From Apis mellifera (Eukaryota > Arthropoda > Insecta > Hymenoptera > Apidae): a DNA stretch of 64,000 nt. Below, in pieces: positions 1 to 13,108 of the stretch. Numbering within the stretch: position 1 is the first letter of the stretch; each line of letters begins with the position of its first letter. The notes beneath the pieces are model-generated. The model was not told the origin of the DNA and searched no databases. It saw only the letters and a list, made by a program, of their open reading frames with translations. The stretch spans positions 14,092,963 through 14,156,962 of the forward strand of contig NC_037643.1 in NCBI RefSeq assembly GCF_003254395.2, written 5' to 3'. Position numbers and translations under genes: made by a program.

Positions 1-1170
1 CCAGTTATATAACCCAATGATGAGATAAATTCGAATTTCGAAAATTTTTTGACAACGTAAAATCGAATTTCTTCCTTTTCTCCAGCAGAATAAAGAATCA
101 GGCGAGATAAAAAGGAATTTCAAAAATTTCCTTTTTTTCAATTATAGCTCAATGATGATATAAACTCGAATTTCGAAAATTTCTTCCTTTTCTCCAATGA
201 CATAAACTTGAATTTCTTCCTTTTCTCCAGTAACGACATAAACTTGAATCTTTTCCTTTTCTCTAATAATGATATAAACTTGAATTTCTTTCTTTTCATC
301 AGCTCAATGATTCACAAACTTGAATTCCTTCCTTTTCTCCAGCTCAATGATGACCTAATTTGAATTTCGAAAATTTCTTCCTTTTCTCTAGCTCGATGAC
401 GAAATAAATTCGAATTTCTTTCTTTTTTCTAGTGACGACATAAATTTGAATTCCTTCCTTTTTCTCCAGCTCAATGACGACATAAACTCGAATTTCGAAA
501 GTTTCTTCCTTTTCTCTAGCTCGATGACGAAATAAATTCGAATTTCTTTCTTTTTTCTAGTGACGACATAAATTTGAATTCCTTCCTTTTTCTCCAGCTC
601 AATGACGACATAAACTCGAATTTCGAAAATTCCTTCCTTTTCTCCAGCTCAATGATTACATAAACTCGAATTCCTTCCTTTCCTCCACCTCAATGACGAC
701 ATAAAATCGAATTTCGAAAATTTCTTCCTTTTCTCCAGCAGAATGAAAAACCAGACGAGATAAAAGAAAATTTCAAAAATTTCTTGATGACATAAAATCG
801 AATTTCTGAAATTTCCTTTTTTTCAATTATAGTTCAATGATGATAAAAACTCGAATTTCGAAAATTTCTTTCTTCCTTTTCTCCAGTGACGATATAAACT
901 TGAATTCCTTCCTTTTCTCCAGCTCAATGATGATCTAAATTTGAATTTCGAAAATTTCTTCCTTTTCTCCAGCTCAATGATAAGATAAACTCGAATTTCT
1001 TCCTTTCCTCCATTGACGACATAAACTTGAACTTCTTCCTTTTCTCCAGCTCAATGACGACATAAACTCGAATTTCGAAAATTTCTTCCTTTTCTCCAGC
1101 TCAATGATTACATAAACTCGAATTCCTTCCTTTCCTCCACCTCAATGACGACATAAACTCTTATAATTTT
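1..1170. repeat. Degenerate tandem array (about 60-bp unit, partly in 125-bp higher-order copies)
   Basis: The same phrases recur throughout: a CTCGAATTTCGAAAATTTCTT block, a CTTCCTTTTCTCCAGCTCAATGA block and GACGACATAAAC. Copies vary in length and lose pieces. A longer unit of roughly 125 bp is duplicated almost exactly around 389-515 and 516-640. The array probably continues beyond the left edge. No coding capacity is evident. Confidence 0.85.
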
Positions 1171-1179
1171 CTCCATTAA

Positions 1180-1760
1180 CTCATAAACTCTAATCTCTTC
1201 CTCTTCCCCAACACAATAACGAGACAACCCCGAATTTCGAGAATACAAAACTCCCTCTTTCCAGAAAGCATCGTATTAAAACCAATACACCTTCCATTCC
1301 GAACGTAGCTTCCATCCGTTCCACCATCGAGGCGAGGTCGATTAAACGCGTTCTCGCGCGCCATCACCGTCACTCCATCGGACAGTGGACCACACACCGA
1401 GGCCGGGTCACTTCGAGTCAGTAACATCAATTAGCATTCGCGAGCGGTCGGCGAGCAATGCAATGGCGGGCGAGGAGGGAAAAGGGGACGCGGCGGAGTG
1501 CTCTCGTAAATGGGCGCGGATCTATCCACCGCTGGACAAAGGGGAGGGAGAGGACGCGGGGGCCCATACAGTTGCCACGATGACATATGAGCCATACGGC
1601 CCCTCATTGTGTCCCCTTGAATAAAGCTTAAATTGGGCGACCAGCCGTCCAAAGCTACTGTGAATATCGCCGCTGATACGCGCCCGGTTCCCCGATTTAT
1701 CATCGGCCGAAGAAACCGACCGAGCCCCGTCGTTCCTCGTGAAAATTTTTTAAATCGAGG
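1180..1760. promoter_or_regulatory. GC-rich, CpG-containing island, unassigned
   Basis: Base composition switches sharply from AT-rich repeat to GC-rich unique sequence. Overlapping open frames on both strands are short and disagree with each other, as expected from GC content alone. No exon with consistent splice sites is convincing. A promoter or conserved non-coding element is the likeliest explanation, but that is inference. Confidence 0.4.
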
Positions 1761-3100
1761 CCACGCTGTTCTTTCGAAGCTCTCTTTCGATTTTCTTTCT
1801 TCTTTACTCCACGTGATTTTTCGAATTTACGATGGATTATGGTTGCGTTGGAAGGAAATGGTTTAAATTATTATTGGTTCTTAGTATTCAGTCGATTAAT
1901 TGGATTAGAAATATTTTTCGAACATTTTGGAAGAAATCCAATCCTATCCTTTGTATCTTAAGGACTTTGTATCTTAATTTTGTCTCTTCCTCCTTCGATG
2001 AATTTTATTACAACTCGTAATTTGTGGGTTGGAAAGCGAGTGTAAGAATAACCTATTTCTCGTGTACGTTAAAATTGAAAGAAGAATCGTTGGATCGATC
2101 GGATTTCGAAACGCTCGACCGAATTCGGTGACCTTTGACCCTTCGAGAAAGAGAGGGGAAGGAAAAGAACAGAGGAAGATATGGAGGATGTGCGCGGAAT
2201 ACGAGATGGTGTTTGGTAAATCGCTGCGTCGTTCGTGATATCGTGCTTACGAGAGCGCGGTCGGTAAGATCGGAGGCGTTACGTACTCGGTCGATAACAC
2301 ATCGAGATATATCCGACTAAAAACGAATGACTTTTTTCCCCTTTTAATCCACTTTTTTCCTTTTTCATTTCGCCAGGGAACGAGTTTTATCTCGTATAAC
2401 AATTTCGTGTACTTTTTCACGGGTAATAAAGCAAGAGTGAAGTCCTCGTGAAAACGATGAAGTGGGTATTAGGATTCTCTCGAATTAACCCTCCTTCGCC
2501 AGCTTTCAAACGGCTTGGGAAAAAAAGGAAAAAATTAATTCGGATTTCCATTCTTCCTGATAAACCTTTTAACCCTTAAGTTTATTACCTGAAAATTTTG
2601 CGTGGAAACGGGCAGAGAGAGACAAAGTTGATAATGTTTTCTTCTTTACAAAATTTTTGGAACAAATTACTCCTCGTCAAAATTCGATATATTCCATCTT
2701 TGAAAAAGTTTTGTAAATAAAAACGTATATTGGTACAGTTATTTGTAGAAAAATTTCCTAGAATTTTGATTGATTGGAGAAAATAGAACGATGAATATTC
2801 TGTGTGGTATCTCTGGAACAAGCTTCACTCTGATTAAAAAATATTAATTATTAACAAACTTATACAAGAAAAATATTTCATTCCATTTTTCTACAATTCC
2901 ATTCTACAATTGCACTTGCTAACTTCGTATAAGATAAATATCCTTCGCATTTACTTGATGAATAACAGATTCATTCTTATAATTTCCAAGCACTTGGATA
3001 TTTCAACTCGTGCAAATTTTTGAAACTCGTCGAGGAAACAACCTTAACAGTCCTAATAAACTAATAAAAAAACTCGTCTCTGAGAATCGGACGTGACAAA
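1761..3100. other. AT-rich unique sequence without a supported gene
   Basis: Only short frames that start and stop at random are visible. No repeat array, RNA gene or recognisable protein motif was seen. Confidence 0.5.
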
Positions 3101-3480
3101 GGGGCGTCGAGATCGGGATCGAAAGAATGGGAATTAGTCGTACGTCCCTCGAGCAACGACCGGTAAAAATTGTTGACCCCTGCGGGGGCAGGGAGGCAGG
3201 CGGAGGTAGATATATAAGAAGCAGATGCGTCTGTCATTAATATGAGCCGGCCAAGCTATTAATAACCGGTTAATGAGGCCTCTCCGTCCCTCCTCGTGCG
3301 TGTATACACGTGCGTGCGCGACGCGTGTTTGTAACGAGGCGCATTGTTGCGCCGGTGGACGGTCGTCAAAGGGCCTTCGAGAGTTGCTTCGTGATTTATA
3401 ATCGACGAGGCGTGTCCTCCTCCTCTTATTTCCTTGCCGATCGCGGGAAATTTTCGGGCCCTCCATCGAGGAATAATTTA
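3100..3480. promoter_or_regulatory. GC-rich island with a Grainyhead-type site and TAAT motifs
   Basis: An AACCGGTT octamer at 3264-3271 matches the Grainyhead consensus. It lies among several TAAT homeodomain cores (TTAATA near 3237, TATTAATA near 3258, TTAATGA after the octamer). A CACGTG E-box is near 3307. The composition contrasts with the flanks. The motifs are seen directly; enhancer function is inferred. Confidence 0.4.
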
Positions 3481-3539
3481 ATTTCATTGGAAAACAGGGA
3501 TGATTCTTGAAATGTCGAATATTATTTTCGAGTAAGGTA

Positions 3540-4800
3540 TTCGAAAAAATGATGTTGATCTGATTTTAAGCAAGGATAGAAGGATAGAAATAGAGGTTGG
3601 AAAGTGAACGTGGTTTTCTTTTGTTTCTTTTTATCGTGGTAGTTTGAGATAAATTGTTTGATGAATACGTTTCTTTCTTTCAACGTGCGACAATTTAAGT
3701 TTAGAAGACTTTTGAAGAAAGATTGATCGTAGGGTTAGAGAGTTGGAAAGAGTTCGTCACAGGGACAGTTGTTTGAGAGATATTGTGACCTAACCTCAAA
3801 GTAAGCTAAAATGATATTGATCTGATTTTAAGGAAGGATAGAAGGATAGAAATAGGTTGGAAAGTGAACGTGGTTTTTTTTTATCGTGACACTTTGAAAT
3901 AAATTGTTTATCATTGATTACTATTTAAATAAGGAATATGTTTCTTTTTTCTAATTTAAGTTTAGTTGAAAGATCGATCATAGAATTAGAAAATTGGAAA
4001 GAATTCGTCACAGCTGTTTGAGGGATACATATTCAATCGATGTGACCTAACCTCAAAATAAGTTAAAATGATATTGATTTGATTTGATCTTAAGGAAGGA
4101 TAAAAGGATAAAAATGGATTTGTTGTGAAAAATGAAAAAATTAGTTTACATTTTTCTACCATATTTTGAAATAAATTGTTCGACAATCAAACATTGATTA
4201 ATATTTAAATAACGAATACGTTTCTTTTTTCATGGCACTTTGAAATAAATTGTTGATCATTGATTATTATTTAAATAAGGAATACGTTTCTTTTTTTCAA
4301 CTTAAGTTCGAAGAGAAAGAGTTCACAGAGGATAGTTGTTTGAGAAATTCGTATTCGATGTGACTTAACCTCAAAATAAGCTAAAATGATATTGATCTGA
4401 TTTGAAAACGTTTGATCTAATCTTAAGGAAGGATAGAAGGATAGAAATAGATTTGTTAAAATGAAAATAGTTTATACTTTTCTACCATACTTTGAAATAA
4501 ATTATTGATCATTGATTATTATTTAAATAAGGAATACGTTTCTTTTTTCTAATGTAAGTTAAAGAGTTGGAAAAAGTTCGTCACAGGGACAGCTGTTTGA
4601 GAGATATTGTGACCTAACCTCAAAGTAAACTAAAATGATATTGATCTGATCTTAAGGAAAGATAGAAGGATAGAAATAGGTTTGTTAAAATAGTTTATAT
4701 TTTTCTACCATACTTTGAAATAAATTGTTGATCATCGATTATTATTTAAATAAGAAATTCTTTTTTCCAAAATGCGACAACATAAGTTTAGTTGGAAGAT
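3540..4800. repeat. Five-copy tandem repeat, unit about 250-315 bp
   Basis: The phrase AATGATATTGATCTGATTTT (with small changes) starts copies near 3547, 3809, 4067, 4382 and 4632. Each is followed by a GGATAGAAGGATAGAAAT block, a TTTGAAATAAATTGTT block and an AAATAAGGAATACGTTTC block. Copies also contain a CCTAACCTCAA string. Spacing is irregular through internal insertions. No gene is evident. Confidence 0.85.
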
Positions 4801-5080
4801 CGATCACAGGAAGAATTGGTCCCAGCCCCCTGTTTGAAGGAAACAATTGCTGTCTATTCGATGTGACCCAACCTCGAGACAAACAAACTACGTCAAATTG
4901 CACGTTGCTGCGAACGAAGGTTACGTTTCAAAACGAAATAAATAAGAAATATGCGCCGTTCAACCATCCGTAAGTCCTTCGACCTGTGTCCTCAGTTACA
5001 AACTTCCCTTCCTTTTTTAATCATGTTATAAAACAAAGACATAGAGTTTCGTTCTATTAAACGAAATTCAAAAAAAGATT

Positions 5081-5712
5081 AACGAAATTTTAATCTTCAT
5101 TCGATTATTAATTGATTCTTCCAGATCGAAATACTTAATAAAAATACCTGACGAATTTTCGTGAGATTCGAAATGGAGGATAAAGAATAAATCGAATCTC
5201 CAAATTAAATATCTAATTTCCACTTCGTCATCGACCTCTACTCATCTCCATACTCGAGAATTTCCTCGAACAAATAATTACACTCCTTCAATCCTCGAGA
5301 GAAGAGATCTTCCTGGCAATCGAACGATTCCAATTCCAGGAAAATTCAGCAGGAAAAATGGCACGCGAGGACGGAAATGTTGAACGAAATTCAAGAAAAG
5401 ATCTAATTTAATTCCAATCAACGAAATTTTAATCTTCATTCGATTATTAATTGAAATACTTAATAAAAATACCTGACGAATTTTCGTGAGATTCGAAATG
5501 GAGGATAAAAAATAGATCGAATCTCCAAATTAATTTCCACTTCGTCATCAACCTCTACGCATATACTCAAGAATTTCCTCGAACAAACAATTACACCCCT
5601 TCCAGAATCTTCAACCTTCGAGAGAAGAGATCTTCCTGGCAATCGAACGACTCCAATTCCAGGAAGATTCAGCAGGAAAAATGGCACGCGAGGACGGAAA
5701 TGTTGAACGAAA
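5081..5712. repeat. Direct duplication of about 310 bp (copies at 5081-5390 and 5420-5712)
   Basis: Both copies share the AACGAAATTTTAATCTTCAT start, the AATACCTGACGAATTTTCGT middle and the GGCACGCGAGGACGGAAATG end, in the same order with few substitutions and small indels. The second copy runs into a (GGAA)n tract and a G run at about 5712-5741. Confidence 0.85.
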
Positions 5713-5744
5713 GGGAGGAAGGAAGGAAGGAAGGAAGGGGGGGT

Positions 5745-7530
5745 GAGCGGTAATTAAATGAGAACCCCGGCGTACGAGGAACGCCCACGCCATGCATCAA
5801 CCATGACGTGGATAGGTAATGCTGCCGCGGAGAAGAGATGGAGAAGAGATGGTCCTCGAAGATACAGGCCCCTCCGGTTCCTACACGTTAGTTGGGGTCA
5901 GCTATCTCGCGCGACCCATCTCCGCCTATCCAATCACACACGGCAACGGCCGCAACTATGGCACGCAAGCGATAATACACGGTGTCCCAATTATCCCGCG
6001 ACACGGCAGGCCTCGCCGAGAGAGAGAAACACGCCCCTATCCTCTCGATATACAAGCTTCTATATCCCTCTCTCTCTCTCTCTCTCTTTCCTTTTTCTTT
6101 TTGCGAGGCTGAAGTTTCTTCGAAATCTGTCTTTCTCTTTATAAATTCCTCTTCTTTTTTCTCTCGACGAAGATCGACATTGATGCATCGTGAACGTTTT
6201 ATTCCTCTTATTCCTTTTTCCCATTCGTTTTTATATTTCTTCTTTGAGAGAATATATATATATATATATATATAGGCGAGGGCGACAGAGTTAATGAACG
6301 GTTGCGCGTAATGAAAATGTCCGTACGAGGTGACGTTGAACGAGCAGCGTGGAAAGGGTGAAGGGATAATGACGACGTGCGCGGCCGGGCACAAGTGGAG
6401 TAAATTGTGGGACACATCGAGGGAAGGCTGAAAGAGAGAGAGAGAGAGAGATGGGAGGTTGCCAGTTTAAGGTTGCTGGAAACAAAGAAGTCGAGACGTT
6501 ATTGGGGTTATGGTAATTATAGTTATTAGATACCTTATATATATATGTGTGTGTGTATGAGGATATTCTTCTTAGGTGAAGAAATAAATATTTTTGTCAA
6601 AGAAGATTCGGAAAAAGTTTGGTTGGAAACGTTGGAGGGGGGGCGAACAGGTGAGAGCGAGGATGCAATTATCGAAAGACAGCGATGGAGGTTAACCACG
6701 CCCCTGTCCCCTCGGCCGGCCAATCACGGCTGTCGCTGGTGTCGCGGGGACACTGCTCGGCGACATTCCGACTCGGCGGGGACGAATCGTTCGAATCGCT
6801 TTCCACTTTCCCGGCCAATCAACGGAATCCCTCGTCCCACCCGTCTCCGCGATTCCCCTCGAATTTATTCCATTTTACTTTTACCGATTATTCAACTATG
6901 GAAAAATTTTCCCCCGAATTCAACTGTTTATTATTCTCGATTGAATCGAACGAGTAAACGAGTATCTTGTGAAATTCGTTTATTTATTTTTACAAACGAT
7001 ATTAAAATATTTATCAAAAAATATATAATCCTTTTCTCCATCGCGAAGAAACGTTTAAATTTTCAGAGAGAGAAAAGGACGCAAGGTTTTTCCTCCTGGC
7101 CAACAAAATTCGAGAAGTTTGCCGAGCCCCACCCACGGCGAAGGGCGGCGACCCGGCGAAATCTGTCGCACGCTCGACGACAGGGGAAGAGTGGCGGTTG
7201 GTTGACACGCCGTGGGGACAGGGGAGGGGGACGGGAGGAGGAGGAGGCCACCGTTGGCGCGCGACATTGGCGCGCGGGGAGGGCATGCGACACTCGGTCG
7301 AGGGAATGGGGTGGGGGGAGTGACACTGTCGCGAGAGGACCGCGGTGACAGCGAATCGGAGAGGGTTGGCGACGAGTTTCTGGAGGACTGTCGCCACGGC
7401 GCAGGCGCATGTGACCGCTGGACACGAGGGCGACACATCGATCCGTGCTTCTACGACCTTCTCCTCCTTTCCTTCTCCGTTATCTCTTCCCCTCTGCTTC
7501 CAGGCCCCTCCTTCCGTTCCGTTTCGACTC
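5745..7530. promoter_or_regulatory. Large GC-rich island interrupted by microsatellites, no supported exon
   Basis: Two GC-rich blocks (about 5745-6040 and 6290-7530) flank a (TC)n tract at 6068-6088 and a (TA)n tract at 6252-6274. An (AG)n tract lies near 6433-6451. CCAAT-type boxes (CCAATCA) occur near 5930 and 6718. Long open frames exist on both strands at once and give arginine/serine-rich low-complexity products, typical of composition-driven frames. Promoter or regulatory DNA is the best guess. Confidence 0.4.
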
Positions 7531-8345
7531 TCGCGTGAATCTCGATGTTAATAAACATGTTCTTTTCTCGTCGAATCTCGAAGCGTCAGAAAAAGAATAT
7601 AATATTGGAAATAATATTGGATATTAAATTTTGGTTTTTTAGGCGAGCTGTTAAAATTATTCAAGAATAATTTTATTCTTGAATATTAACTATTATATAT
7701 ATATATATTATACTAAAACTTATTTCTTGAAATTAATAATTATCGATCGAAGAGATTTGTCGTTAACGAATGGTGGAAACTTTTCTTCGAAAAGTTGATT
7801 AGGGAAACGAAGATATCTGGCTGTGCACGAATGTGGAAAGCTCGCGATATTGGCCCTCGAGCATTGCTTCTTCGTGATCGAAGAAGAGGAAGATCGTAGC
7901 GTGAGAACCGGCTCCTTCGCGTGAAATTCCAAACGTGGACAGCGCATGGAAAAACTGGCCAATTGTAAATCTTCTTGTATTTTAAATTTATACAATGGAA
8001 TAATAAGAAATTGAATTAATGGCGAAATTTTTATCGATAATATGTATATATTTTTTTTTCATCGTTCGTTTGGCCCCGTTTTTCTCAACGATTTCCAGCG
8101 ATCGAACGCCCATCCAGATCTCCTTTACGCATGTAACCAACGACGCTCGTGTTATACGTGACATGGCTCGCGAGTTCCATGCTGCACGATGCGCGCACAA
8201 TGTGGAAGAACCGTGTGAGAAGGCGGACGGGTGTGCGGGGACCATTATGGAGATGGATCTTCCTTCGAATAAAGCTCGGAACTCGGGAAGGGGTGGGAAG
8301 GGGTGGTTTGAAGTGCCGGCACCGGCAGTGAAGCAGGAAGAGAAT
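7531..8345. other. AT-rich spacer rising to moderate GC, no supported gene
   Basis: A frame of about 130 codons on the plus strand (8019-8411) ends in a glutamate run encoded by the adjacent GAG repeat. Its first half has no recognisable motif and the opposite strand is equally open, so I do not call it a gene. Confidence 0.4.
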
Positions 8346-8406
8346 GAGGAGGAGGAGGAGGAGGAGGAGGAGGAGGAGGAGGAGGAGGAGGAGGAGGAGG
8401 AGGAGG
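8346..8406. repeat. (GAG)n trinucleotide microsatellite
   Basis: About 20 uninterrupted GAG/GGA units. They generate spurious poly-Glu, poly-Ser, poly-Leu and poly-Pro frames on the two strands. Confidence 0.98.
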
Positions 8407-8479
8407 GATAGGTAGCGATGGGACCATCGACTCTTTCTCTCTTGTACAATTTTATTGTTCAAAAAAAGATCATAGATCG

Positions 8480-9800
8480 GAATTTATTTTGAAAATGTCC
8501 AATATTTTAAATTGGAAAAGTGATCCTCGATTGAGAAAAATATATTTGGCAAGTAGAATAATATATTGACACGCGATCTTTTCTACGAAATCAATTCTCG
8601 AATTGGAAAAAATGTATGATGATTAAAAAAAAATATTATATTCAAGTAGAATAATAAAAACAATTAAATGTATATATATATATCGACACGTGAATATAAA
8701 ATAATATCTTTTCTACGAAACCAATTCTTGTTGATCTCAAATTGGAAAAAACATATGATGATCGTCGATTGAAAAAAATATTATATTCAGCAAGTAGAAT
8801 AATAAAAACAATTAAATATATATATTTATACGCGAATATAAAAGAATAATGTCTTTTCTACGAAACCTATCTCGAATTGGAAAAAACGTATGATGATTAA
8901 AAAAAAATATTATATTCAAGTAGAATAATAAAAACAATTAAATATATATATATATATTGACACGCGATCTTTTCTACGAAACCAATTCTCATTGATTCTC
9001 GAATTGGAAAAATCGTATGATGATTAAAAAAAAATATTATATTCTGGAATAATATAATACTTATATAATATAATATAAATATTATATTCAAGTAGAATAA
9101 TAAAAACAATTAAATGTATGTATCTATATGCGAATATAAAAGAATAATATCTTTTCTACGAAACCTATCTCGAATTGGAAAAAACGTATGATGATTAAAA
9201 AGAAATATTATACTCAACAAGTAGAATAATAAAATTAAATGTATATATCGACACGTGAATATAAAATATCTTTTCTACAAAACCAATTCTCGTTGATCTC
9301 GAATTGGAAAAATTGTACAATGATCCTCGATTAAGAAAAATATTATATATTCAGCAAGTAGAATAATAAAAACAATTAAATGTATATATCGAATATAAAA
9401 TAATATCTTTTCTACGAAACCAATTCTCGTTGATCTCAAATTGGAAAAATTGTACAATGATCCTCGATTAAGAAAAATATTATATTCAAGTAGAATAATA
9501 AAAATAATTAAATGTATATATCGAATATAAAATAATATCTTTTCTACGAAATCAATTTTCGTTGATTCTCGAATTGGAAAAAACGTATGATGATTAAAAA
9601 AAAATATTATATTCAGCAAGTAGAATAATAAAAACACAATTAAATGTATATATATATCGATATAAAAGAGAATATAAAAGAGTAATATCTTTTCTTCGAT
9701 TGAAAGATTTATCTCATTGATCTCGAATTGGAAAAATCGTATGATGATCCTCGATTAAGAAAAATATTATATATTCAGCAAGTAAAATAATAAAAACAAT

Positions 9801-9842
<42 letters not shown>

Positions 9843-10300
9843 CATGCGAATATAAAATAATATTTTTTCTACGAAACCAATTCTCGTTGATCTCAAATTG
9901 GAAAAATTGTACAATGATCCTCGATTAAGAAAAATATTATATATTCAGCAAATAGAATAATAAAAACAATAAAATATATATATATCGACATACGAATATA
10001 AAATAATATCTTTTCTCGAATTGGAAAAAACGTATGATGATTAAAAAAAAATATTATATTCAAGTAGAATAATAAAATTAAATGTATATATCAACACGCG
10101 AATATAAAATAATATCTTTTCTTCGATTGAAAGATTTACGATACGAAATCAATTCTCAAATTGGAAAAATTTGATGATCCTCGATTAAAAAAAAAATTAT
10201 ATTCAGCAAGTAGAATAATAAAAACAATTAAATATATATATATATTGACAATATAAAAGAGAAATATCTTCTCTTCGAAGTCATATTTTAAATAAGGAAG
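8480..10300. repeat. Tandem array of about 13 copies, unit about 130 bp
   Basis: Each copy has an AATATCTTTTCTACGAAACC block, TCTCGAATTGGAAAAA, a GTATGATGATTAAAAAAAAT block and CAAGTAGAATAATAAAAACA, ending in a variable (TA)n tract; the longest, about 9804-9839, is pure TA. Copies fall near 8577, 8707, 8853, 8967, 9150, 9270, 9408, 9539, 9691, 9866, 10011, 10117 and 10269. Confidence 0.9.
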
Positions 10301-10329
10301 CAAAAATTTTTGATCTCGAAAAATTGGAA

Positions 10330-10820
10330 CCGAGACTCGATTGTGGTTCGAGGCCATCGCTAGCGGCGGAAAACGCGAAACGAAGAAGGAGAGCCGACAG
10401 GGTGGAGGCGGGTAGTTGGTGGTAATATATCACCCTCTTGTCGTCCGTGAGACGCGAGTAAGCCTGTCGGCCAGTACCCACCTTCTTCTGCTCCTCGCCT
10501 CCTTCTCCTCCTCCTCCTCCTCCTTCTCCTCCTCCTTCCTCTCCACCTCCACGACCGAGAGAGGTGCAAGAGGGAATCGATATCTAGGTACATTCGTGGC
10601 CAACTCTCAGCCGGACAAGTAGCATCTCCGACTGTTGGCCGGTGTGTAAATAGCTGGCTTCTATCTGGCGCCAATCGATGAATCCTACTTGGATCTCTTG
10701 GGATCGATATCGTTATTATCGCCTATGTTAATCCGCTTCCCGTTCCTTGAAACGATTCGTGCGATTCGGATCTGTTTCGATGTTTGCACTACGATCGTTT
10801 CGTCGATCGATTTACACGGG
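10330..10820. promoter_or_regulatory. GC-rich island between two arrays
   Basis: Unique GC-rich sequence with a CTCCTC-type tract near 10500-10550 that produces low-complexity frames. No splice-site pair or protein motif is evident. It probably is regulatory or ancestral unique DNA left between repeat expansions. Confidence 0.35.
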
Positions 10821-10879
10821 TAGAGATGATGGGTGATTGTAGGATGTTTGTAATTTTTCGTTGAGATTGGATAAAGGGA

Positions 10880-12080
10880 AATTGAGATCGATCTCGGCGA
10901 ATGATTTTAATTTTCTTGTTCGTGAAATTATGATGGTTTGTGACCGATCTTCGATTTCAATAAAATTTTTGTGAGTCGAAGCGATAATTTTCGATTTTCT
11001 TTTTCGATTTATGGCCAATGTTCGACTGTGACAAAATCTTTGCGAATCGAAGCGATGATTTTAATTTTCTTCTTCGTCAAATTCTGCCGATTTATGACCG
11101 ATTTTTTATAACAAAATCTTTGTGAATCGAAGCGATAATTTTAATTTACTTTGAAAAAAAAAATTTTCTTTTTCATCAAATTCTGCCGATTCTTCGCCAA
11201 ATATTCGATTGCAACAAAATCTTTGCGAGTCGAAGGGATAATTTTAATTTTTCGTTAAATTCTGCCGATTTATGGCTGATCGTCGATTCTCTCCAATGAA
11301 ATCTTTGCGAATCTCGTCAAATTCTACCGATTGATGGTCGATCTTCAACTCCAACAAAATCTTTGCGAATCGAAGCGATGATTTTAATTTTCTTTTTCGT
11401 CAAATTCTGCCGATTTATGGCCGATCTTCGATTCTAACAAAATTTTTGTTAATCGAAGGGATAATTTTAATTTTCTTTTTCATTAAATTCTGCCGATTGA
11501 TGGCCGATCTTCGATTCCAACAAAATCTTTGCGAATCTCGTCAAATTCTGCCGATTGAGAACCGATCTTCGATTTCCTCCAACAAATTCTTTGCGAATCG
11601 AAGCGATAATTTTAATTTACTTTAAAAAAGAAAATGTTCTTTTTCGTCAAATTCTGCCGATTGATGACCGATCTTCGATTCTAACAAAATTTTTGTTAAT
11701 CGAAGGGATAATTTTAATTTTCTTTTTCATTTTCTATCTCATTCTGCCGATTGATGGCAGAATTTCGATCTTCGACTCCAACAAAATTTTTGTGAATCGA
11801 AACGATAATTTTAATTTATTTTGAAAAAGAAAATTTTCTTTTTTGTCAAATTCTGCCGATTTATGGCCAATCTTCGATTCTCTCCAATGAAATCTTTGCG
11901 AATCTCGTCAAATTCTGCCAATTGATGACCAATCTTCTTTCTTCAACAAAATTTTTGCAAGTCGAAGCGATAATTTTAATTTTTCATCAAATTTTTCATC
12001 AAATTCTGACGATTTACAGTCACTATTCGACTCCACCAAGATCTTTACGAATCGAAGCAATAATTCTAATTTTCTTTTTT
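10880..12080. repeat. Tandem array of about 12 copies, unit about 60-105 bp
   Basis: The core CAAATTCTGCCGATTTATGG recurs with small changes near 11083, 11177, 11318, 11400, 11543, 11647, 11848, 11907 and 11999. Linked blocks are TCTTCGATTCTAACAAAATC, TTTGCGAATCGAAGCGATAA and TTTTAATTTTC. Any frame through it is a repeat artefact. Confidence 0.88.
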
Positions 12081-12089
12081 AAATCTATA

Positions 12090-12800
12090 ACATCCCTTCG
12101 TTTTTCTATACATTTCTCCACGACTACCACAATACACGAATCCTCATTGCATCCTTTCGATCGAAAACTAAAAATTCCTCATTCTTCCTCTTTCTCTCGA
12201 AGAAAAACTTGGAAATTGTCGCTTCGATTCGACCAACGATATCCACTTACCCCTCTTCCCAATCTTCAAAATCTACAAACTTCAAGATTCGTCTCGATCT
12301 CAAAGAACCAAAAGAAGAGGTCCCAAAACATGTCGACCCATTCGTCAAACCGATCCTTTCCCGATGATTTCATCCCCGACCATCGAGAGAACCGATCACG
12401 TCTACGTGGCCAACGAGAGAGGAAGAGAAGAAGAGGAGAGTTGCGAGCACACAGCGAGCAAGCCGAAGGGGTCGAAGCCGATTGCAAAACCCCCACCCCT
12501 TGTCGATACCGCTGCAAGCTTTTCCTTGCTTCTCGGGCGCATCGTAGCGTGACCTTTGCTACCGATTCCACACCATTGACATCCGGTTGTCGGGTGCAGA
12601 CGCAACCCCGTTCTCCAAACTTCGATCGCTTTAAGCGGCCTCGGGCGGACCGAGCCGATCGATCTGCCCCCCTCTCCTCCTCCTCCTCCTCCTCCTCCAG
12701 CGAATCCTCTTCTCGCCGATCCATGATCCATTTAAGTGATTCTCCAATCGCTCGTCCTGCACGTTTTCTTCGTAGGTGTAAACGTTTCGAACGGGTTTGA
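12090..12800. promoter_or_regulatory. Moderately GC-rich island without a supported exon
   Basis: Open frames of over 100 codons exist on both strands (plus to 12800, minus 12889-12266) but contradict each other and give Arg/Ser-rich products. A (CTC)n tract lies near 12671-12700. I treat it as a possible regulatory island only. Confidence 0.3.
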
Positions 12801-13048
12801 GGATTTTTTTTCGAGGGAAGAAGGATTGGAGAGAAAGAGAGAGAGAGTGAATTGAATTGGAAATTTGGAGAATTTTTTTGAATTTCCAATTCTGTTTTGG
12901 AGATTTTGGAAAACGAAAGTTGGAGGGAAGAAGAATTGGAGAGAGGGAGAGAGAGAGAGTGAATTGAATTGGAAATTTAGAGAATTTTTTTAAATTTCCA
13001 ATTCTGTTTTGGAGATTTTGGAAAACGAAAGTTGGAAGGAAGAAGAAT

Positions 13049-13108
<60 letters not shown>

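Noticed and set aside
8480..10300. Array with regular spacing, considered as a CRISPR-like structure
   Set aside because: Units are 110-180 bp, degenerate along their whole length, with no short constant repeat and unique spacers, and the context is eukaryotic.
11922..12889. Overlapping frames of 292 codons (plus) and 207 codons (minus)
   Set aside because: They occupy the same DNA on both strands, start in repeats and yield Arg/Ser-rich low-complexity products.
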